DNA of 64,000 bases from Methylomonas sp. LW13 (GTDB taxonomy: Bacteria; Pseudomonadota; Gammaproteobacteria; Methylococcales; Methylomonadaceae). The notes under the pieces were generated by a model that had not been told where the DNA came from, searched no databases, and was given only the letters and a program-made list of their open reading frames with translations. This document shows, in pieces, positions 55,740 to 64,000 of the stretch (positions are counted from its first letter, which is position 1; every line of letters starts with the position of its first letter). The stretch lies in contig NZ_CP033381.1 of NCBI RefSeq assembly GCF_016865255.1, positions 1,302,001-1,366,000 of the forward strand, given 5' to 3'. The position numbers and the translations under genes were made by a program.

Positions 55740-57164
55740 TCAAGTCAAAGGTAAGCTCAGGCTGACCCGGCCGTGGCCGGCAGCATCGTTGTCCAGTTTG
55801 AGCTGGCCGCCCAGATCTTTGGCGAAGCGCTGCACCATCACCAGCCCCAAGCCACTGCCTTTTTCCTTCAAGCTGACAAACGGACGAATGCCTTGCCGCA
55901 AAAAGGCCTCATCGAAGCCGTCGCCGCTATCAATTACCGTCAGCGACAGGCGCTGGGCGTCTTGGGCAATATGCACCGCTACGCTACCGTTGCGGGTGCC
56001 GATGGCCTGCACAGCGTTTTGCAGCAAATTTAACAGGGCTTGGCGGAATTCGATTTCCGGCAGCATCAAGGAACTGTCGGCTTTGCCCTGCACCGTAAAT
56101 TGGATTTTATCGGTGGCCTGGTATTTGAATAGCGTGATCAAGTCGTTGACGACTGCATTCACATCGGTAGGCTGGGCAATTTTATTGCCATGGCGCGCCG
56201 AGCTCAGCAGGTCGTTAAGGTGGTTGGTCAAGCGTTGCACTTCGCTATGCAATAGACCGATACGCTGGCGCAGATCGGGGTCGATGGCTTCGGACAGCAA
56301 ATTTTCCAGCGCAAATTGAATAATCGCCAGCGGATTGCGCAATTCGTGGGCGGTGCTGGCGGCCATTTCGGTCAAGGCCGCCAAGCGCTCGGCTTTGGCT
56401 AGGCGCTGGCTTTGTTCGAGTAAAGCGTGACTGGTCTGCCGCACTTGCTGCTCCAGACGATTGGTGTAATGCAGATGCTCCTGTTCCAGTTCGATCAAGT
56501 GCTCGACCAAGTGATTGTAGCGGTCGAACAAGTCCCGCAAAATCGGATCAGCCGTTTCGCGCGTGATCGGCTGCTTCACGCCTTCCGCCAGGCCGGACAA
56601 TAAATCGCGTAGCGCATCCAGCGGCTCTAACACATTGTTGCGAAAAAAATAATGGCCGATCCAAAACAGCAGCAGCGGCAAAATGACCGCTAGTTGCAGT
56701 TCCAACTGGCTGTCGTCCTCAACGCCGATCAGCATTTTCTCTTCTTCGTTGGTTTGCCGATCCAGGACTTGCCGGATCATATTCACGGAATCGATCAGCG
56801 CCTGCGGATCGCCGTTGCTGGCGGCGGCGAATTTGGCTTGCAGGGTGTTCAAATCGACCGAGACCGTGAAATCAGTGCCGTTGTTGTGGGCTTGCAGTAA
56901 ATCCAGCAGTCGATCTTGTATGTCATTCAGGTGTTCGGCGGACAGATCAGGGTTGCTGCGATGCAAGGCCAATTGCGATTGCAGCTCCAGCAACTCGAAG
57001 ATTGTTTCTTCCAGGTGGTGGCCTTTGCCGATGTCGGTTTCTATGGTTTGGATGCGTTGATGATTGCGCCAGGTCAGGCGGCCAATGGCCAGCAGTTCGC
57101 CTATCACCAATATGCTCATCACGATCGTGACGAAAATGACCGGACGTAGCAAAAGTTTTAGCAT
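55740..57164 (-). CDS. Sensor histidine kinase paired with sigma-54 regulator
   Basis: Membrane kinase of 474 aa. TM1 is about 8-30, the periplasmic helical region runs to about 155, TM2 about 156-175, then a HAMP-like segment, the H-box MAASTAHELRNPLAIIQFALENL and an HATPase with LLNLLQNAVQAIG, DSGDGFDEAF and GSGLGLVMVQRFAKDLGG. The periplasmic sensing part has no metal-binding Cys/His cluster that I could see. Context suggests that it senses a condition relevant to the efflux/porin genes upstream. Confidence 0.9.
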   Translation of the reverse strand: MLKLLLRPVIFVTIVMSILVIGELLAIGRLTWRNHQRIQTIETDIGKGHHLEETIFELLELQSQLALHRSNPDLSAEHLNDIQDRLLDLLQAHNNGTDFTVSVDLNTLQAKFAAASNGDPQALIDSVNMIRQVLDRQTNEEEKMLIGVEDDSQLELQLAVILPLLLFWIGHYFFRNNVLEPLDALRDLLSGLAEGVKQPITRETADPILRDLFDRYNHLVEHLIELEQEHLHYTNRLEQQVRQTSHALLEQSQRLAKAERLAALTEMAASTAHELRNPLAIIQFALENLLSEAIDPDLRQRIGLLHSEVQRLTNHLNDLLSSARHGNKIAQPTDVNAVVNDLITLFKYQATDKIQFTVQGKADSSLMLPEIEFRQALLNLLQNAVQAIGTRNGSVAVHIAQDAQRLSLTVIDSGDGFDEAFLRQGIRPFVSLKEKGSGLGLVMVQRFAKDLGGQLKLDNDAAGHGRVSLSLPLT

Positions 57165-57222
57165 ATTCGAGATCTCAGGTTGTTGACGGCCAAGCGCAGC
57201 GCCAGTTTGCGGGCAGATCCTT

Positions 57223-58245
57223 TCAAATTTTACGCCGACTCAAGGGATGATTATCAAATGTCTTGCGTACCTGCCGCCAATGCGCCAAAACCTGTTCGAT
57301 ACGGTTGCCGTCGTTGGGCTTGAGTAGGGTAAAGCACTCGCTGCTGCGCACGAAGGCCGACAAAAAATCGCCCATGATGCGTTGCTGGGTTTTGTATTCG
57401 GCCAGCGCAGCCCGCTTTAAGTTGATTTGCGCGGGCGATAGATTGACGCAAGCCCGGCTATGGCCGCGCAGCGGCAAGTCAGCGGGCAATACCAGCGGTT
57501 GATCGCTCCAGTCCTGCGCAATGCCCCAATTAGAGCCGGTCGGCCAGCCGTGTTGCCAATGAATCAGATAGGCCAGTAATTTGGGTTGTGGGCGCGGTGT
57601 CGGGGTTTCCAATAGCCACTGATGGACGGCCAGCAGCGTAAACATACCCAAGCCGGCATGGTCGGAATCGTTTTCCATCACATCCGGGAAGGCGATGATC
57701 GTCGGCTTGGTGTCGCGCAGAATGGCTACCAGCTCGTTGAGTAGATCTTGGCCGTCTTGGGCCAGTCCGCGGTCTTCCGCTTCCCGGTAGGGGACGTGGT
57801 CAAAGCCGGTATATTCGGAGCGCATCGGCTGGTTGCGCCGCCAATGCGAGATTAACGCTGAGTAGATACTGCCATCCGAGAACCCGAGTAAATCCAGATG
57901 GATAAAGCCATTGCCGAGTAGCTGAGCCGCGCGCCGCGACTCTTCCAGCCGCTTTTCGCCAAAGTCCAGATAATCCGCTGCCGACGGGTTGCGCTTCCCG
58001 CTGTCCAGCATCACCGCGCCGACGTAAGCATCGCCGGCGGTGACGACCGAGCTGCGCACTGTGCCGCCGTTTTGCAATACTTGTTGAATCAGGCCGGCCG
58101 CACTCAAACTTTCGTCGTCCGGATGCGGCGCCAGCACCAGCAGGCGTTCACCCTCGCCAATTGCCAAAGATTGTTCCGCGACGCTAATGTGCGGAGTAAG
58201 CAGTAACAGCAGACAAATGCTTAGATGCTTTAAAGAGGGGGGCAT
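57223..58245 (-). CDS. Exported PIG-L family deacetylase
   Basis: Zinc-dependent N-acetylglucosaminyl deacetylase-like protein, 340 aa. A signal peptide (MPPSLKHLSICLLLLLTPHISVA) directs it to the periplasm. The metal motif is VLAPHPDDES near residue 39-48, and the second His is in ENDSDHAGLGMF near 193. Substrates for this family are GlcNAc-containing sugars; an exported form next to a carbohydrate porin suggests a cell-surface or imported glycan (inference). Confidence 0.85.
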   Translation of the reverse strand: MPPSLKHLSICLLLLLTPHISVAEQSLAIGEGERLLVLAPHPDDESLSAAGLIQQVLQNGGTVRSSVVTAGDAYVGAVMLDSGKRNPSAADYLDFGEKRLEESRRAAQLLGNGFIHLDLLGFSDGSIYSALISHWRRNQPMRSEYTGFDHVPYREAEDRGLAQDGQDLLNELVAILRDTKPTIIAFPDVMENDSDHAGLGMFTLLAVHQWLLETPTPRPQPKLLAYLIHWQHGWPTGSNWGIAQDWSDQPLVLPADLPLRGHSRACVNLSPAQINLKRAALAEYKTQQRIMGDFLSAFVRSSECFTLLKPNDGNRIEQVLAHWRQVRKTFDNHPLSRRKI

Positions 58246-58265
58246 GGGAACTCCTAAAGTGTTGC

Positions 58266-59729
58266 CTAGAACTCAAAATGCGCTCTGACGCCATAGACAT
58301 CAACCGGTCCGCGGTCCGCGTTATAGGCCGGATTGGCAATGTGCTGGTAATCCAGGGTCATCCAGGCCGAAGGAAGCAAGCGCAATTTGTAATAAATGTC
58401 CACCACTTGCTCGGGCCGGTAACGCAGATTGCCGTCACCGATAAAACCGTCCACGCCGCCCAGGCGCAAATACTCGGCATGTCCGGCGGAAATCCAGCTG
58501 CAAGCGTAAGCGACTCCGAGAGCATCGTAATGCCGGCCCCAACTGTCGCCGCCGATTAAGCTGCCGAAGGATAGCGAGCGATCCGCCGAGGTATAGGAAT
58601 ACACTTCGGTTTTGCCGTCGCTGACCATGCCGCGTAAAAACACGCCGACGCCGTCGATTAACTGTTGTTCCAGATTAATGCCTATGCCGGTTTTGATGTT
58701 GGCTTTGCGCACCCAGCACAGATCCGGGGCGCTACTGTTCGTAGAGTCGTAATTGAAGCTTGTGCAATTGGCGGCGTTTTGCGCCGAGTTGGCTTGGTAG
58801 GCAGCGATGGCCTCGTCCCAACGACCCATCCGTTCCCGGTTCCGGTAGGCTAACAGCCTGACCGCACCCGGTTGTTTAAATAGGCTGTGGCGATGCTCGA
58901 TTTCCATTTGATCGCCGTAATATTTGAACATCCGAAAATCCAGCGGCAAGTCGTTCGGATTTTGTGGCGTGGCGAAGCGGCCCAATCGGAAGGTCCAGTC
59001 GTCGAAATAATATTCGGCCGCCAAACCGACGCTGTAGCCGCGGGCGTCGGCGGCAAAATCGTATGCGGCATTGGTCAGAAACGCCATGTTCAGAAACTGC
59101 TGGCGTAAATCGGCGGCGTAGCTGTTTTTATCGAAAATATCCAGGATACTGAGATTGCCGCCGGTGATCACCAAGCGCCGGCTGTCGGCATTGCCCGCCA
59201 ATTGCAGTGGGCCAGAGCTGACCGCATGGTTGTCGCCGCCCAGATTAAAGGTTTGTTTTAAGTAAAAGCGCGATTTATACCAAGTTGCGCTGACCGAGCC
59301 TGACTTTTGCAACTCAAAGTTTTGGATGCTGCCGCCCAGGCCTTTCAAGTCCGACAAGGGCAGTTCGGAAATCATTTCCGGCGCCAGATAGATTTCGCCG
59401 CCTTGCCAGGCCTTTAAGCCAAAGTAGGCCGTGACGGTGCCGGTGAAACTGCGTTCGGCGTTCGGCAGCAGCGAGTGCGGCGTACCGTTGAGGTTGGTGT
59501 ATTGGGCAGGGAAGGCCGGTTTCCAGCTGGATATGTAAGTGGCCTGGCCATAGGCATTCCAGTGTTCGTCGACCATATCGTGCAGGTCGTGGTCGGCCAG
59601 CAGCTGCATAAACGAAAAGTTTCCGTCGTCGGCAGCAGGCTGTAATTCCTCGGCATCCGCGTTGGCAAAATAAAGCGTTAGTGCCAGCAGTGTGCCGTAG
59701 AAAAATGCCGGGAGAGATCGATGGCTCAT
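58266..59729 (-). CDS. OprB-family carbohydrate porin
   Basis: Outer-membrane beta-barrel of 487 aa with signal peptide (MSHRSLPAFFYGTLLALTLYFANA). Features of the OprB carbohydrate-selective porins include YGQATYISSWKPAFPAQYTNLN, LKAWQGGEIYLAPEM, a C-terminal QVVDIYYKLRLLPSAWMTLDYQHIANPAYN-type segment (seen here as LPSAWMTLDYQHIANPAYN) and a terminal Phe (VYGVRAHFEF). It is in the efflux operon between the PII-like gene and the deacetylase. Confidence 0.88.
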   Translation of the reverse strand: MSHRSLPAFFYGTLLALTLYFANADAEELQPAADDGNFSFMQLLADHDLHDMVDEHWNAYGQATYISSWKPAFPAQYTNLNGTPHSLLPNAERSFTGTVTAYFGLKAWQGGEIYLAPEMISELPLSDLKGLGGSIQNFELQKSGSVSATWYKSRFYLKQTFNLGGDNHAVSSGPLQLAGNADSRRLVITGGNLSILDIFDKNSYAADLRQQFLNMAFLTNAAYDFAADARGYSVGLAAEYYFDDWTFRLGRFATPQNPNDLPLDFRMFKYYGDQMEIEHRHSLFKQPGAVRLLAYRNRERMGRWDEAIAAYQANSAQNAANCTSFNYDSTNSSAPDLCWVRKANIKTGIGINLEQQLIDGVGVFLRGMVSDGKTEVYSYTSADRSLSFGSLIGGDSWGRHYDALGVAYACSWISAGHAEYLRLGGVDGFIGDGNLRYRPEQVVDIYYKLRLLPSAWMTLDYQHIANPAYNADRGPVDVYGVRAHFEF

Positions 59730-59734
59730 GGGGT

Positions 59735-60061
59735 TCAGCCCAAATCCTTATCCCGTTCGCCGCTGCTGACGCGGCCGCCTTCCAGCACGTCCAGAATATA
59801 CACCTTGCCGTCGCCATGATGCCCGCTATGGGCCGTGCGCATGATAGTCTCGAAAATAATCTCCACTAAGTCGTCGGGTGCGAAGATCTCTAGGCGTTTT
59901 TTCAAGAGAAACGGCTTGTAATCTTGGCTGTGCTCGGTCCGCTCGCGGCCGAAGCCTTCGCAATCCATGATCGACATTCCCGGAAAACCCGGTATTTCCA
60001 GTAATGCCATCGTGATCTGGCTGAGCTTGTGCGGCTGCACGTAGGCGCGAATTTCTTTCAT
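59735..60061 (-). CDS. PII-like signalling protein of efflux operons
   Basis: The 108-aa protein has PII family motifs (MKEIRAYVQPHKLSQITMAL, GFGRER, APDDLVEIIFETIMRTAHSG, GDGKVYILDV). Between GFGR and PDD it has about 22 residues versus about 27 in GlnB/GlnK, so the T-loop is shortened and the uridylylated Tyr is missing. Such PII-like proteins beside CusA/CzcA-type RND pumps are known as the PII-NG group. It probably senses a nucleotide or metal-related signal rather than nitrogen status (inference). It lies 9 nt after the pump gene. Confidence 0.85.
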   Translation of the reverse strand: MKEIRAYVQPHKLSQITMALLEIPGFPGMSIMDCEGFGRERTEHSQDYKPFLLKKRLEIFAPDDLVEIIFETIMRTAHSGHHGDGKVYILDVLEGGRVSSGERDKDLG

Positions 60062-60070
60062 AGTAGTCCC

Positions 60071-63000
60071 CTAAAGCTCGTCAGGCTCGGCAAAATAACG
60101 ATACAAAGCGGGTAGCAAGGTTAAGGTTAAAATCGTGGCGGTGATCAAGCCGCCGATGATGACGATAGCAAACGGTTTGGCTGTTTCCGAACCGACGCTG
60201 GTGGACAGTGCAGCCGGAAATAAACCCAGCATCGCCATTAAGGCTGTCATCACTACGGGCCGTAAGCGGCTCACGGAGCCGTTGACGATGGCATCATGCA
60301 ATTTTTGGCCGTCCCGGCGCAATTTGTTCAATTGAGAGACCAAAATCACGCCGTTCTGTACCGCAATCCCAAATAAGGCAATAAAGCCGACCGCGGCCGA
60401 TACGCTCAAATTAATGCCGGTTGCTAATAAAATCAGTAAGCCACCTATCATCGCAAACGGCACGTTCATCACGATCAACAAGGCATTTTTAACCGACATG
60501 AACGCCCAGAACAGCAACACGAAAATGAGTCCCAAACTGATAGGTACGATGATGGCCAAACGTTTCATCGCTCGTTGTTGGTTTTCAAACTGGCCGCTCC
60601 AAACGATGTGATAGCCGGGCGGCAAATCGACTTGCGCAGCGACTTTTTGTTGGGCCTCGGCCACGAAGCTGCCTTGATCGCGGTCGATTAGGTTACATTT
60701 GATGGCAATTCGCCGCATATTGTCTTCGCGGCTGATACGGGACGCACCTTGGTTGATTTTGATGGTGGCCAGCTCGGAGAGCGGAATGCGTTGGCCGGTT
60801 GGGGTTTGCACCGTCAAACTTTCCAGATTGGCCACCGAATTGCGGGCGCTGTCCTCGTAACGCAAGGTGATGTCGAACCGGCGTTCGCCTTCCAAAAACT
60901 GCGACGCCGCCTTGCCGCCCATGCCGATTTCCATCACCCGCTCCACATCGGCGACATTGATGCCGTAACGCGATACCTTAGCGCGGTCGATGTCCACGAT
61001 CACTTGCGCCAAGCCGGCCTGCTGCTCGGCCGCGACATCGGTGGCCCCCTGTATGCCGGCCAGGATATGCGTGACTTGATCGGCTCTGTCCTGCAAGGTT
61101 TGCAAATCGCTACCAAAGATTTTGATGGCGATTTCGCCCTTCACGCCGGAAATGGCTTCTTCGACGTTATCCTGAATCACCTGGGAAAAGTTGGTGAGTA
61201 TCCCCGGAAAAATAGCTAGCGCCTTGTCCATGGCTTGTACCAGATCGTCTTTACGCTGATACCGCCAGGTATCCTTGGGTTTCAGGTCTATCAATACCTC
61301 CAGGTTGTTAAAGCCTTTGGGGTCGGTGCCGTCTTCCGGGCGGCCCAGCTGGGTGATGACGGTTTTGGCTTCCGAAAACGTTTCCAGGGTTTCCCGCACC
61401 TGCCGCTCCAGTTGTTTGGCCGTAGTCAGTGACACCGGGGTTGGTAGGGTGATAGTCAGCCAGATATTACCCTCGTCGAGTTTGGGCATAAACTCGGTGC
61501 CGATCAGTTTCACCGACATGAAGCTCAACAGCAGTGCGCTTATCGCAGTGATAAACACCGCGCGCGCGTGGCTTAACACCCATTCCAGCGCCCGCCGGTA
61601 ATGATGTTCCATCGCATGTACCAGCGGATTGTGTTGCTCGGCCAGCTTCGGGCCCAGCAAATAGGTCAGCATGGCCGGCATAAAAGTCAGGCTGAACAAC
61701 ATGGACGCCACCAGCGCAAAACTCAGGGTGTAGGCCATCGGCGAAAAGATTTTGGCTTCCACGCGCTGGAAGGTAAAAATCGGCAAAAAGGCGATGATGA
61801 TAATGGCTTTGGAAAACAGAATGGGCCGGCCCATTTCTTTGGCGGTGGTCAGCAGCGATTGCCGCAGATGCCGCATATCGGCATTGCGCTGTAAATCCAG
61901 CGTAACCTGTACCATCACGGCTTCGACCAACACCACCGCGCCGTCGACGATGATGCCGAAGTCGATGGCGCCCAACGAAATTAGATTGGCGGAAATGCCG
62001 CCGAGGTCCACCAGGATGAAGGCGAATAGCAGGGAAAGCGGAATAATCAGCGTAACCAGCAAGGCCGCGACAAAGCGCCGTAAAAATACCAGCAGGATAA
62101 TCAGGATCAACACCGCGCCTTCTATCATATTGTGTTCGACGGTATGGATGGTATGGCCCACCAGTTCGGTCCTGTCGTAGAACGGGGTGATTTTTACGCC
62201 GGGGGGTAAACCAAACTCATTGAGTTCCTGGATTTTCTGTTTCACACCATTCAGGACATTGACTGCATCCCGGCCCTTGATCAACAGTACGATGCCCTCG
62301 ACCACATCGTCGCGCTGGTTCATGCCCACCATGCCGTTACGCGGCTGCGGCCCGACGCTGATGTCCGCGACGTCTTTGATGCGCACCGGTACGCCGTCGT
62401 TGGTGGTGATGACGATTTCGCCGATTTCTTCCGCAGACTTTAACAAGCCGGTGCCGCGCACCACCAAGGCTTCGTCGCCGTGTTCGATATAGCCGCCGCC
62501 GGTGTTGGTATTGTTGGCGGCAATCGCCTGAAACACCTGATTGAGGTCGATGCGATAATTTTTTAAGCGGTCCGGCTTGGCGGCGACTTTATATTCTTTC
62601 ACGCCGCCGCCGAATCCAACCACGTCGGCGACACCTTGCACCGAGCGCAAGCGCGGTTCGATAATCCAATCCTGTAACGCACGCTGCTCGACCAAGGGTA
62701 AATTTTTGGCGTCGATCACGTAGCGCAAAATTTCGCCGACGCCGGTGGACAAGGGGCCCAGTTGCGGCTTGGTATCGTCGGGAATGTCCGCATATTGCAG
62801 CCGTTCCAGGACTTGCTGGCGCGAGAAATAGTCCTCGGCGGCATCGTCGAAAGTCAGCGTTACCACCGACAGACCGAAGATGGATACCGAGCGCATATTC
62901 AGCAGATGCGGCAGGCCGTTCATTTCCCGCTCGATGGGCAGCGAAATCTGTTTTTCCACTTCTTCCGGGGCCTGGCCGGGAAACTGGGTGACGACCTGCA

Positions 63001-63139
63001 CAAAGACGTTTTGTACGTCAGGAAAGGCTTGTACCGGCAGATTTTCGAACGCGATGATGCCGGAGACGGCAATCGCCAGCGTGGCGCCGATGACCATCAG
63101 CCGTTGTTGCAAACAAAACGCGATAAGGCGCTCGATCAT
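60071..63139 (-). CDS. Heavy-metal RND efflux pump, CzcA type
   Basis: Inner-membrane proton-driven cation pump of 1022 aa with twelve predicted TM segments and two large periplasmic loops. The TM4 motif DFGIIVDGAVVLVE (about 395-410) fits HME-RND pumps of the Co/Zn/Cd (CzcA) type rather than the Cu/Ag CusA type. Other landmarks are FPDVQNVFVQVVTQFPGQAPEEVEKQ-type N-terminal (here FPDVQNVFVQVVTQFPGQ) and the C-terminal GGLITATILTLTLLPALYR. The substrate metal is inferred. It is preceded 21 nt upstream by the adaptor gene. Confidence 0.92.
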   Translation of the reverse strand: MIERLIAFCLQQRLMVIGATLAIAVSGIIAFENLPVQAFPDVQNVFVQVVTQFPGQAPEEVEKQISLPIEREMNGLPHLLNMRSVSIFGLSVVTLTFDDAAEDYFSRQQVLERLQYADIPDDTKPQLGPLSTGVGEILRYVIDAKNLPLVEQRALQDWIIEPRLRSVQGVADVVGFGGGVKEYKVAAKPDRLKNYRIDLNQVFQAIAANNTNTGGGYIEHGDEALVVRGTGLLKSAEEIGEIVITTNDGVPVRIKDVADISVGPQPRNGMVGMNQRDDVVEGIVLLIKGRDAVNVLNGVKQKIQELNEFGLPPGVKITPFYDRTELVGHTIHTVEHNMIEGAVLILIILLVFLRRFVAALLVTLIIPLSLLFAFILVDLGGISANLISLGAIDFGIIVDGAVVLVEAVMVQVTLDLQRNADMRHLRQSLLTTAKEMGRPILFSKAIIIIAFLPIFTFQRVEAKIFSPMAYTLSFALVASMLFSLTFMPAMLTYLLGPKLAEQHNPLVHAMEHHYRRALEWVLSHARAVFITAISALLLSFMSVKLIGTEFMPKLDEGNIWLTITLPTPVSLTTAKQLERQVRETLETFSEAKTVITQLGRPEDGTDPKGFNNLEVLIDLKPKDTWRYQRKDDLVQAMDKALAIFPGILTNFSQVIQDNVEEAISGVKGEIAIKIFGSDLQTLQDRADQVTHILAGIQGATDVAAEQQAGLAQVIVDIDRAKVSRYGINVADVERVMEIGMGGKAASQFLEGERRFDITLRYEDSARNSVANLESLTVQTPTGQRIPLSELATIKINQGASRISREDNMRRIAIKCNLIDRDQGSFVAEAQQKVAAQVDLPPGYHIVWSGQFENQQRAMKRLAIIVPISLGLIFVLLFWAFMSVKNALLIVMNVPFAMIGGLLILLATGINLSVSAAVGFIALFGIAVQNGVILVSQLNKLRRDGQKLHDAIVNGSVSRLRPVVMTALMAMLGLFPAALSTSVGSETAKPFAIVIIGGLITATILTLTLLPALYRYFAEPDEL

Positions 63140-63160
63140 GTGATTGTCCCGGTTATGGCG

Positions 63161-64000
63161 CTAGGGCTGGTGAGTACTTTCGGTTTCGACTTCTTCTTCG
63201 GCGCGCAGCATCAGCGCTCCTTCGGTTACCAACAGTTCATTGGCGTCCAGTCCTTGCGTGATGACCGCTTTGTCTTTCAAACGCAAGCCGATCTCGACCC
63301 GGCGCTGCCGGTAGCGGTTGTCGTCTAAAGCCGTGAATACATAATCGGCGTCACCTTCGGTAAACACGGCTGTCAACGGAATCACGAATGCTTTGTCATC
63401 CGCAGCGCTTTCCACGCTGATGGTGGCATACATACCCGGCAGCAGGCGGCCATCCGGATTGTCTAATTTGCAGCGCACTTGCACGGTGCGGGTGGTTTCG
63501 TCCAACACTTGGCCGATGTATTGCACCGTGGCCGGAAATGTCACACCGGGGTAGGCTGGTACCGACACCGCGACTTGCTGCCCCAGTTTGATTTTGCCGA
63601 TGTTGACTTCAAACACCTCCAGCAGCACGGTCAAATGTTTGAGATCGGAAACCACAAACAAAGGCGTATCCAAATCCGGGCGTACTTCCATGCCCGGATT
63701 GACGTTGCGTTCCACGACGATGCCTGGCAGTGTCGCCCGCAGCGCGAAGCGGCCGTCGGCTTGGCGAGCGGATAAGTGCAGATTTTTCAAGCGGTCGGTA
63801 GCGCGTTGCAGGTCGCTGCGGGCGCTGCTCAAATCGCTCTGAGCCTGTTCCAGTTCCTTGCGAGAAATGGCTTTGCCGGCGTACAGTTCCTGTTGCCGAT
63901 TGAAAGCGTGGCTGGCGAGAGTGGCTGCTGCTTGTGCCTTGGCGAAATCGGCTTCGGCATCCGCGACATCCGGACTGTCGAGTTCCAATAAGGTCGAACC
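63161..64000 (-). CDS. RND periplasmic adaptor (CzcB-like), 5' end outside window
   Basis: Membrane-fusion protein that links the pump to an outer-membrane channel. At least 279 codons are visible and the frame continues past the right edge. There is a coiled-coil hairpin (LDSPDVADAEADFAKAQAAA, ELEQAQSDLSSARSDLQRAT), the lipoyl/barrel region (GIVVERNVNPGMEVRPDLDT) and the beta-barrel TVQVRCKLDNPDGRLLPGMY. The family normally precedes the pump gene. An outer-membrane factor (CzcC-like) is not in the window and may lie upstream. Confidence 0.88.
   Translation of the reverse strand, partial: GSTLLELDSPDVADAEADFAKAQAAATLASHAFNRQQELYAGKAISRKELEQAQSDLSSARSDLQRATDRLKNLHLSARQADGRFALRATLPGIVVERNVNPGMEVRPDLDTPLFVVSDLKHLTVLLEVFEVNIGKIKLGQQVAVSVPAYPGVTFPATVQYIGQVLDETTRTVQVRCKLDNPDGRLLPGMYATISVESAADDKAFVIPLTAVFTEGDADYVFTALDDNRYRQRRVEIGLRLKDKAVITQGLDANELLVTEGALMLRAEEEVETESTHQP

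Overview
The window looks like the chromosome of a gammaproteobacterium, most likely a methanotroph of the Methylococcales (inference). The order tig-clpP-clpX-lon-hup-ppiD and the run def-fmt-rsmB-DUF4390-ntrY-ntrX are gammaproteobacterial. A LapD/MoxY-type sensor kinase with its response regulator and a DUF3280-like protein is an arrangement associated with methylotrophs, and a PII-like gene sits inside a CzcA-type efflux operon. No rRNA, CRISPR array, prophage or replication origin was seen. There are three tRNA genes, one IS110 element and many short palindromic repeats.

Layout. 1-6.4 kb (minus strand): the ilvB-ilvN-ilvC branched-chain amino acid operon, a Tsx-like outer-membrane protein, an unknown protein, pssA and a CHAD-domain gene cut by the window edge. 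6.5-17.6 kb (plus strand): a type I Wadjet anti-plasmid locus, jetA-jetB-jetC-jetD. jetA is separated from jetB by 2.7 kb holding PIN and methyltransferase debris and a muramidase/SH3b pair that looks like a toxin with its immunity protein. A phosphopantetheinyl transferase and an unknown gene follow jetD. 17.7-20.6 kb: the MoxYX-like two-component system, facing a 43-codon SRPBCC remnant and a DUF3280-like gene.

20.6-28.4 kb (minus strand): rplM-rpsI, then a tightly overlapping operon def-fmt-rsmB-DUF4390-ntrY-ntrX. 28.6-33.6 kb (plus strand): a LysM protein, dprA, smg and topA. 34.1-44.4 kb (plus strand): tRNA-Leu, the proteostasis cluster tig-clpP-clpX-lon, hup, tRNA-Val, tRNA-Asp, ppiD and fabV. 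44.6-50.7 kb (plus strand): a four-gene peptide ABC importer whose fused ATPase carries a translated palindromic repeat pair in its linker. 50.7-54.2 kb: an accessory strip with an orphan ORF, an IS110 element with a probable bridge-RNA region, and repeat-rich gene-poor DNA. 54.2-64 kb (minus strand): a seven-gene operon of RND adaptor (cut by the window edge), CzcA-type pump, PII-like protein, OprB-type porin, PIG-L deacetylase, histidine kinase and sigma-54 activator.

The best places for a second look are the interrupted Wadjet locus and the putative effector-immunity pair inside it, the repeat pair translated within the fused ABC ATPase, the IS110 upstream region, the NtrX-like regulator with a damaged ATPase core, and the efflux/PII/porin/deacetylase/two-component operon. 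All functional assignments come from reading motifs and gene order; no database search or structure prediction was run.
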